Part shown: positions 9,503-15,414 of the stretch, piece by piece
How the letters are laid out: every line of letters begins with the position of its first letter
Position numbering within the stretch: position 1 is the stretch's first letter
Assembly (NCBI GenBank): GCA_937967425.1
Contig: CALBST010000357.1
Coordinates: 1-47,572, forward strand
Reading direction: 5' to 3'
DNA: 47,572 nucleotides
DNA from: an uncultured Caulobacteraceae bacterium
Lineage (GTDB): Bacteria; Pseudomonadota; Alphaproteobacteria; Caulobacterales; TH1-2
The notes under the pieces: generated by a model
What the model was told of the DNA's origin: nothing
The model's database searches: none
The model's input: only the letters and a program-made list of their open reading frames with translations
Made by a program: the position numbers and the translations under genes

Positions 9503-9512
9503 AAAATAGACA

Positions 9513-10190
9513 CTAGCGCTCGATGTTGAACAGACGCCAGACGCCTTTGTCCTGGTCCGCAATCTGCGCGTTGATGTCCAAGTTCCTTGTAGCACGTGCA
9601 AGCAACTCAGCCAGGCTCGATGCAAGCACACGCCGTTCGTCCTCGTCTGAGCCGATCAGAATCACCTGCCCATACTCGCCACCGGGGGCCGGAGAGAGAT
9701 CAATCGCGTAAGAGTTTCCGCCGCCGTCGAGCGAGAATGGCACCCAACCGGGTCTCCAATACTCTGCTTAGACCGGGTCGCCGTCGCGCGCAGTGCAATG
9801 GTCAAAATCGCGATGAAAGTTGTCACCCGCTTCTGAATAGATATCGATCCAAAGCTTGTATTGTCGAAGTGCCTGATCGAGCGAAATGAAATCGTAGCTG
9901 CCAAAGAATGGCATCACAAACTCCCCCGGTCCCGGCTTTTCCACGCGGTAGGACTCTGCCTGCCCATTCGCTCTGAGATACAATGACTTGAAATCTGCCG
10001 GCATGGAAAACCCGACCGCGCCTTCGAAAGACGCTATGTCGGAATCGCTCGCTGGCGGGTTCAAAAAGCGATCGACGGCGAAGCCCGCTGCGCTCAGAGC
10101 TTGGCACCATGCGTCAAACGCGTTGTCGAATGCCGTCCTCAACAAACCACCCCTCTGAAAGCGCGCGGAAACTGCGCCCAATCGAGACAT
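9513..10190 (-). pseudogene. SUKH (SMI1/KNR4) family protein, broken by one stop codon
   Basis: Reading leftward, an N-terminal part (from ATG at 10190) has the SMI1/KNR4 signature: NPPASDSDIASFEGAVGFSM, then PADFKSLYLRANGQ. It ends at TAA (9770-9768) after ARDGDPV. Translation in the same frame resumes without any shift as AEYWRPGWVPFSLDGGGNSY then AIDLSPAPGG, the family's core WxPF...DGGGN...D..PAPGG. The two halves therefore form one about 225-residue SUKH domain interrupted by a single nonsense codon. SUKH proteins are often immunity proteins against polymorphic nuclease toxins; no toxin is visible here. Confidence 0.8.
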
Positions 10191-10315
10191 CGGCGCGATG
10201 GTGTCCTCGTTAGGAGACGCTCGCTGGTTCGGAGCGGGCCAGTTCGTCACAATGATTATGCTTGACCGCGCTCCACATCGACAAGAATCTGAACTCACAA
10301 CGAGCGGGGAATGGC

Positions 10316-10660
10316 ATGGCCGCAATCATCACAATAGCTGGACTGGTGGCGCTGCTTTTCGGCATTGTTCGCGCCTGGGCTGGCTCAGCATTGGCATTTT
10401 CAAATGGCGTTGGCTGGCGTTATCTTCGAATTAGTTGGAAGTACGACTTTTTTCAGCTGTGCTGCATAATATTGTTTGCTCTCGCAAACGTCGTCATCTC
10501 TCGAGCATTTTCTGGTGCATCGACAATTGTGCCAGTAGTCGTCCTTTTTGTGCTACTCGTACCGCTTTGGTGGGTGATCCAGAAGCTAAACGCGGCACGA
10601 GACCGAGAGAGACGTTCTCTCCTGCAGGACGCTTCTGCGGGAGCTGTTGACCAGCAGTGA
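10316..10660 (+). CDS. Small three-helix membrane protein
   Basis: The 114-aa protein has three hydrophobic segments: MAAIITIAGLVALLFGIVRA near the N terminus, FFQLCCIILFALANVVIS, and STIVPVVVLFVLLVPLWWVI, then a basic cytoplasmic-looking tail (RDRERRSLLQD). The ATG at 10316 has GGGG just upstream and begins the first helix; the frame is open a further 18 codons upstream. Base composition is more AT-rich than the neighbours, suggesting separate transfer. It is divergent to the broken SUKH gene and lies between the two identical 89-bp repeats. Family not recognised. Confidence 0.6.
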   Translation: MAAIITIAGLVALLFGIVRAWAGSALAFSNGVGWRYLRISWKYDFFQLCCIILFALANVVISRAFSGASTIVPVVVLFVLLVPLWWVIQKLNAARDRERRSLLQDASAGAVDQQ

Positions 10661-10752
10661 GCGCGCCCTCAGATCGACAAGCGAAAACGGCGGGGCACGG
10701 CGGGCGCGTTTCAGCAACGGGGAGTTCGCGTCACTGGCTGTTTCCGGCGACA

Positions 10753-10841
10753 CGGCGTCATAGCCGGTCGATTGTGATCAACGTCACGAATGGAGCGAGT
10801 GAGCCGCTCGTGAAATATTACGAATGGGCGCGGGCTGGCCC
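10753..10841 (+). repeat. 89-bp direct repeat, copy R5
   Basis: Identical to 9414-9502. It ends about 120 bp before the TIR-STAND gene and is followed by CCGCCAGTTTCACTTGAG, also seen in similar form after R2. Confidence 0.9.
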
Positions 10842-10963
10842 GATTGAGCCATCCGCCAGTTTCACTTGAGCGGCGGGATTGAGGTCCTAATCAGCCGCTC
10901 GGTCTTGCCGTCCACGCTTCCCGCCGCCGGTATCCTGTGGTTATCTTCCGCTGGGGTAGGCGC

Positions 10964-13720
10964 ATGGCGGGCATCTTTATAAGTCATTCGAGCAAGAACA
11001 GCGCAGAGGCCGAGCGGCTGCGCGATTGGCTCGAACAACAGGGCTGGGGACGCTCGCAGGTCTTCCTGGACCTGCAAGACTTAAAGTCGGGCGACAGCTG
11101 GCGCGACGTGCTCAATGCGATGGGTGACAAAGAAGCCGTCATCGTCTGCCTGTCGAACGAGTGGCTCGGCTCGCACGAATGCGTGCGCGAGTTCACCCAG
11201 GCTCAAGAACGCGGCAAGCCGATCCTGCCCATATTTGTTGCGCCTGTGACCGTGCCCATTCCGCGCTTCATCACCGACCTTCAGATTGGCGATGCGACAA
11301 AAGAAAACGGCTTTCAGAGCTTGCGCGATAGCCTGCTCGCCAAGCGCATCACGCCTCAATCCTTCACTTGGCCGCCGCCGAGTGAACCGACCCGCTCTGT
11401 CTATCGTGGCCTGCAAGCGCTTGATGTGCAGGATGCGGCGATCTTTTTCGGACGTGACGCGGTGATCACGCAAGGTCTTGATGAGCTGCGCCGGCTGCGT
11501 GATGGCGCGCCGAAGCGGGTGCTGGCGATTCTGGGCGCGTCCGGTGCGGGCAAGTCTTCCTTCCTCCGCGCCGGCCTCATCGCGCGTTTGAAGCGGGATG
11601 AAGAGAACTTCCTGGTGCTGCCTATCGTGCGTCCGGAGCGAGCGGCGATCAGCGGCGCACAAGGTTTGACGGCGAGCGTGTCGGCAGCGATTGGGCGACC
11701 GGTTGCGCTCAGCAGCGCGGCGGATCTAGCGCAAGCCTTCGGCGAAATGCGGAAGCCGGTTATGGAACGGCTGACGCGCAATGCCGAAGCGGCGCGGGAG
11801 ACCTACGCCTCCAAGCCGCCAACCATCATTATTCCGCTCGATCAGGCGGAAGAGTTGTTCGGGGCTGACAATACCGAACGCGCGACTTTCTGTGACATGG
11901 TGGCGAATGTCATCGCCGAAGACCGCAATGCGCTGGTCGTCGCAACGATACGCTCAGACTCCTACGAAGCTCTTCAGAACGGGCTTTTGCCCGATAGGCA
12001 GACGCCGTTCACGTTGCCCGCCATCGCGGCGGGTTCGTTTCAGGAGATTATTGAGGGCCCGGCGCGCCTGGCCAAGCCGCCGCTCTCGGTTGAGCCTGCT
12101 CTGACACAACAATTGCTGACCGATCTCAACGCCGCCGATGCGCTCCCGTTGCTCGCGTTCACACTCGAGCGGTTACAGAGCCAATTTGGCGCGGACGGCA
12201 AGCTCACGCTGACCGACTATCGCGACAAGTTCGGCGGGCTTTCCGGCGCCATCCAATCCGCCGTTAATGCTGTGTTGGGCGCGCAACCCGGCAAGAGTGA
12301 TCTTGCGCTGGCGCGGCGATTGTTCGTGCCGGGCTTGGTGCAAGTGGATCAAGACGGCGTCAAACGCCGCGTGGCGCGCCGCCAAGACCTGCCGGCTGAG
12401 GCCCAAGCCTTGGCGGATCGTTTCGTGGCGCAGCGGCTGCTGCTGACGGATGCGGGGAACATCGAGGTCGCGCACGAGGCGATCCTTCGACAATGGCCGG
12501 CGCTTTCCGGCTGGATCACAGAAGAACGCGGTGCGCTGGTCGTGCTCGACAGCGTACGCGCCGCCGCGCGCGAGTGGCGCGATCATGCCGAGAGACGCGG
12601 CGGTCGGCGTGGTGAAAGTTGGCTCGTCCATCGCGGCGATCGTCTGAAGGACGCGGAGAAAATTGCGGCGCGCGCGGACTTCGCATCGGCGATTGACGAC
12701 GATATGCGCGCATATCTCGCTGCCTGCCTCAAGGAGGAGCGTCGCGCGGCGGGTAGCCGCTTGCGGATGCAGGTGCTCGCCGGCGTATCGGCGCTTGCGG
12801 TGATCGGCGCGGGCTTCGCGTTCGTGACGCAGGACGATTGGCGGCCTGAACTCCATGCTTCATTGAACTACAAGCGCTTTGCTCATTCAGGCGAAGAGTT
12901 GAGGGCATCAGCGCCGGGAACGACGTTTCAGGACTGTCGCGAAAGCTCGACCGATTGCCCGGTTATGGTAGTGATCCCGGGCGGCACATTCCTGATGGGC
13001 GAGGCGCCGCAACAGGCAACCGACGACCAGGGACAAGCGGTGACTGGGCCGGACGGGCGGCGACGCATTTCGATCGCGCGCTTCGCCGTGTCGCAGCACG
13101 AAGTGACATTCGCGGATTGGCAAGCTTGCGTGGCAGGTGGCGGGTGTCGCGGCGCCGCCGAACCATCGGATTCCGGCTGGGGACGCGAAACGCTGCCCGT
13201 GATCAATGTGAGTTGGGGCGACGCGCAGGATTATGCGCGCTGGCTGTCACAAATGACTGGCCACGACTATCGCCTTCTCACCGAGGCGGAATGGGAATAC
13301 GCCGCGCGCGGTGTTTCCTCCGCGGACGATCCGCGCAACGGCGAACTCTGGAGTTTCGGCAACGAAGAAAGCCAGCTTGGGGAATATGCGTGGTTCACAG
13401 CGAACTCAATTGGTCAAACCCATCCCGTCGGGACGAAGCGCGCCAACCCGTTCGGCCTGTACGACATGCACGGCAATGTGTTGGAGTGGGTGCAGGATTG
13501 CTACGCGGCCTACGATCCCACTAGGTTAGACAGCTCGGCTGTGGCGTCAGATGCTGAAGCATCGACTAATTCCGACAGCGAAACATCCTGCTCCGCTCGC
13601 GTGGGTCGCGGCGGTTCTTGGAGCAGCAGCCCAGAGATGCTCCGTTCCGCGGAACGCCACGGCGGCAGCCCAGAGTACCGGAGCTACGACGTCGGGTTCC
13701 GCGTCGCCAGGACCCTTTAA
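10964..13720 (+). CDS. TIR - STAND NTPase - membrane helix - FGE-sulfatase-fold protein
   Basis: This 918-aa protein looks like a membrane receptor. Residues 1-120 form a TIR domain (GIFISHSSKNSAEAERL; putative NADase Glu76 in HECVREF). Residues about 150-590 are an nSTAND1-like NTPase with Walker A GASGAGKSS (191-199), Walker B with Asp293 in IIPLDQAEELF, and an Arg in ATIRSDSY. One hydrophobic helix follows at about 602-622 (MQVLAGVSALAVIGAGFAFV). Residues 665-918 are a SUMF1/FGE fold (IPGGTFLMG, LLTEAEWEYAARG, GNVLEWVQDC, RGGSW, VGFRVARTL). Paired cysteines in the last part (DCRESSTDC, CVAGGGC) suit a periplasmic, oxidised domain. By family knowledge TIR-STAND proteins act in conflict and antiviral signalling; the role here is inferred. 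Start ATG at 10964, which begins the TIR strand. Confidence 0.9.
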   Translation: MAGIFISHSSKNSAEAERLRDWLEQQGWGRSQVFLDLQDLKSGDSWRDVLNAMGDKEAVIVCLSNEWLGSHECVREFTQAQERGKPILPIFVAPVTVPIPRFITDLQIGDATKENGFQSLRDSLLAKRITPQSFTWPPPSEPTRSVYRGLQALDVQDAAIFFGRDAVITQGLDELRRLRDGAPKRVLAILGASGAGKSSFLRAGLIARLKRDEENFLVLPIVRPERAAISGAQGLTASVSAAIGRPVALSSAADLAQAFGEMRKPVMERLTRNAEAARETYASKPPTIIIPLDQAEELFGADNTERATFCDMVANVIAEDRNALVVATIRSDSYEALQNGLLPDRQTPFTLPAIAAGSFQEIIEGPARLAKPPLSVEPALTQQLLTDLNAADALPLLAFTLERLQSQFGADGKLTLTDYRDKFGGLSGAIQSAVNAVLGAQPGKSDLALARRLFVPGLVQVDQDGVKRRVARRQDLPAEAQALADRFVAQRLLLTDAGNIEVAHEAILRQWPALSGWITEERGALVVLDSVRAAAREWRDHAERRGGRRGESWLVHRGDRLKDAEKIAARADFASAIDDDMRAYLAACLKEERRAAGSRLRMQVLAGVSALAVIGAGFAFVTQDDWRPELHASLNYKRFAHSGEELRASAPGTTFQDCRESSTDCPVMVVIPGGTFLMGEAPQQATDDQGQAVTGPDGRRRISIARFAVSQHEVTFADWQACVAGGGCRGAAEPSDSGWGRETLPVINVSWGDAQDYARWLSQMTGHDYRLLTEAEWEYAARGVSSADDPRNGELWSFGNEESQLGEYAWFTANSIGQTHPVGTKRANPFGLYDMHGNVLEWVQDCYAAYDPTRLDSSAVASDAEASTNSDSETSCSARVGRGGSWSSSPEMLRSAERHGGSPEYRSYDVGFRVARTL
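13604..13720 (+). other. Candidate DGR-type variable region at the 3' end of the TIR-STAND-FGE gene
   Basis: The last 38 codons encode GRGGSW, then three AGC codons (13622-13630), PEMLRSAER, then CAC GGC GGC AGC (13658-13669), PE, TAC (13676), R, AGC TAC GAC (13682-13690), and VGFRVARTL. These eleven codons all have the form NNC, as expected if AAC codons of a template repeat were changed only at adenines. They occupy the surface-loop positions that DGRs diversify in C-type-lectin/FGE folds. No template repeat or reverse transcriptase is seen in the window, and GC3 bias gives an alternative explanation. Confidence 0.4.
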
Positions 13721-13782
13721 TTTCGTTTCGCGTTAGCGCTTTCCCTCCTTCGTCTTGAGTTCCTGTCCTTTTACGGGGTCTG

Positions 13783-13822
13783 GGGCGTGAGCCCGAGGTT
13801 GTTGTTTCTCGGCGAAGCCGAG
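13783..13822 (+). other. Two hairpins downstream of the TIR-STAND-FGE gene
   Basis: GGGC-GTGA-GCCC (13783-13794) and CTCGGC-GAA-GCCGAG (13808-13822, perfect 6-bp stem) lie 63 to 102 bases after the stop codon. They could end transcription, although no T-run follows directly. They could also be the stem-loops that DGRs use beside variable regions. The rest of 13721-14001 holds nothing else I can name. Confidence 0.45.
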
Positions 13823-14001
13823 TCGCGTTTTGCACATCTCGAACGACTGTCTCCGAGCGCTTCACGTCATTTGGAATTAGCATTGATAACGGCTGCCTTC
13901 GGCGAATTCCAGCCGATTGCGCAGAAGGACTCAATGGCCGGCTTCCGCTCAAGAGCCGCCGCTCTTGCTACTCACAGCTCTAGCTCCGACCTTGGGACGG
14001 C

Positions 14002-14274
14002 ATGGGGTCGTCTGGGGAGACGACTCTGGGACACAAGATCACAATCGGCGAAGCGCGCGCGTGCGGCGCAGCCGGGTTTCTCGTGAGCTGTATGGGGGCG
14101 CCGATTGGGTCGGGCGGCTGCCGTCACGCCAGCGAGTTTACGGTGATGCTGGCGGTCGTGCTTTGGGGTGAGGGCCGGCGCCTCGATGATTTGCGTCTGC
14201 GTTGCTCACTGTGCGGATCTCGCAAGGTCGAGGTCCGCCCCTGCTATGAGTCAGCGCCTGGGCAAGGGAAGTAA
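14002..14274 (+). CDS. Small zinc-ribbon-like protein, 90 aa
   Basis: The frame encodes GHKITIGEARACGAAGFLVS, a CxxC-type ribbon (RCSLCGSRKVEVRP) near the C terminus, and two upstream Cys/His candidates (SCMGAP, GGCRHAS). This resembles a common uncharacterised alphaproteobacterial family of 60-90 residue proteins in which GELRASG-like and CxxC...ADVRP motifs are shared; I recall it only as hypothetical. The ATG at 14002 has a weak GGGA site upstream. An in-frame start nearer ITIGEA is possible. Function unknown; zinc binding is inferred from the cysteines. Confidence 0.5.
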   Translation: MGSSGETTLGHKITIGEARACGAAGFLVSCMGAPIGSGGCRHASEFTVMLAVVLWGEGRRLDDLRLRCSLCGSRKVEVRPCYESAPGQGK

Positions 14275-14451
14275 GTTCCGCAAGGAATAGGCGCAGCCTT
14301 GCGCCTCGCTTCAATCAAACCACGGCCGTTGAAGCGCTCACGTCAGGGACCGAAGCCCAACGGGCCGAGACGCGCCTCGAGCCTATCGAAGCGCGGCTCG
14401 GTCGCGCCAGCGACGAGGGCCCGGCCGCGCCTGCGCGGCGACGCCCAAACC

Positions 14452-14952
14452 CTACCCGCACCAATCCGGTTTTGGCCCGAGCGCACGCGCGCCATCATGC
14501 GGCCACGCCGCCAAATGTCCTGCTTCAATGCCTGCTCGTCCAACATCGACGCCGTTGACTGAGAGATCGATCAGCAGACGCGGCCGCTCCATGCGGTCAT
14601 AGCCGTGCGCATTGGTGATGCGGAGGGTGCTGGGATCGCGCGTCAGCTCTTCGATCCAGGTCCGCGCCGCGACCCCGCGCGTTCTCTCGGCTTCGCACAG
14701 CGCCGCCCCGACCGCTGCGCCAACCCCGCCTGTTTCCGGCGCATCGACATTGCTCAACCGGAAGCGCACGCCATTGATGTCGCCGCTATCGGCGTCGTCC
14801 CAATCGATGGAGGTGATGGTCCATTCGGTCGGCGAGGCAGGCGACGACGGCGCGCTTGGCGTTGGCCGCGATGCTGGCGCATTCTCTTCGGCGGCGGAGA
14901 GGGGATGGCAGGCCGCCAGCAAGAGCGCGCAAGCGGACAACATTGATCTCAT
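14452..14952 (-). CDS. Staphylococcal-nuclease-like (thermonuclease family) lipoprotein
   Basis: The 166-aa protein begins with a lipoprotein signal (MRSMLSACALLLAACHP). A Pro/Ser/Ala-rich linker follows, then an SNase fold: DWDDADSGDINGVRFRLSNV, DAPE, a conserved Ala/Leu helix region (CEAERTRGVAART), and YDRMERPRLLIDLSVNGVDV near the end. By family knowledge the Asp/Glu of the VRFRLxxVDAPE region and a later Arg take part in phosphodiester cleavage; activity is not proven from sequence. The ATG at 14952 starts the signal peptide. SNase-like genes are often found beside conjugation modules, where they may process DNA in the envelope. Confidence 0.8.
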   Translation of the reverse strand: MRSMLSACALLLAACHPLSAAEENAPASRPTPSAPSSPASPTEWTITSIDWDDADSGDINGVRFRLSNVDAPETGGVGAAVGAALCEAERTRGVAARTWIEELTRDPSTLRITNAHGYDRMERPRLLIDLSVNGVDVGRAGIEAGHLAAWPHDGARALGPKPDWCG

Positions 14953-15078
14953 AGCCGTCCCTCGATCCTGTTGCGTGCACGCAATACGCGCCCGCCCCTC
15001 GTTAAGATTTGATTCCAGACTCAAGGCTCAATCTCCATACCCGAGGCGGTCAACGCCTCGACCACGCTGGAGCAGAGC

Positions 15079-15147
15079 ATGGCGAAGAAAGCCAAGAAGG
15101 CCAAAGCGGCCGCGCCCAAGAAGGCGAAGAAGGCCAAGAAGAAGTAA
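15079..15147 (+). CDS. 22-aa lysine/alanine-rich basic peptide (histone H1 tail-like)
   Basis: The frame reads MAKKAKKAKAAAPKKAKKAK then KK and stop: 12 of 22 residues are lysine and most others alanine, with one proline. GGAG lies 6 bases before the ATG, a good ribosome site. A strong hairpin follows at 15176. The peptide resembles the C-terminal tails of bacterial histone H1-like proteins, and similar very short Lys-Ala peptides are annotated in some alphaproteobacteria. Nucleic-acid binding is inferred from charge alone. It is too short to exclude chance, but the site, codon use and terminator favour a real gene. Confidence 0.5.
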   Translation: MAKKAKKAKAAAPKKAKKAKKK

Positions 15148-15175
15148 AACAGGCGTCCCCACGCCGAAAACGAAG

Positions 15176-15212
15176 CGCGCCGCAGCGGGAGCCCAATCCC
15201 CGCTGCGGCGCG
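15176..15212 (+). terminator. Perfect 14-bp-stem hairpin
   Basis: CGCGCCGCAGCGGG (15176-15189) and its exact reverse complement (15199-15212) enclose a 9-base loop. No T-run follows, so it would be a weak or factor-assisted terminator, or an RNA-stabilising stem. A 10-bp palindrome GCTCATGAGC follows at 15213-15222, and a 7-bp inverted repeat CTGCGCG/CGCGCAG lies at 15255-15281. I see no gene in 15148-15414; an origin of transfer cannot be excluded. Confidence 0.6.
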
Positions 15213-15414
15213 GCTCATGAGCGTGTCTGCAGATTTGGAACTTTGAGGCGCCGGCTGCGCGTAGCGAGCGATGGCGCGCAGTCAAATTTCCCCTCTCGAT
15301 CTACGCAAGTGACCTGATCGTGCTACTCGACGGGTGCGTATTTCGGGCGTTGGCTTCCACCCCTGAACGCCGGCGCTCGCAATCGTGCAAAATCCCGCCG
15401 GCGCCCGAGAGATC

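Noticed and set aside
8957..10841. Integron attC sites
   Set aside because: The repeats lack RYYYAAC/GTTRRRY core sites and no integron integrase is in the window.
13861..14000. Possible further copy of the dispersed repeat family
   Set aside because: It shares only short GC-rich words (CTTCGGCGA, GGCCGGCTTCC) and lacks the GGCTGGCCC end.
13787..14086. Plus-strand frames in the gap after the TIR-STAND gene, considered as a DGR accessory or reverse transcriptase
   Set aside because: No reverse-transcriptase motif (such as YxDD) or Avd-like helix pattern is present.
1..15414. Second attachment site matching 30074-30099
   Set aside because: By eye I found no copy of the dusA core to the left of the conjugation genes; a computed search is needed to be certain.
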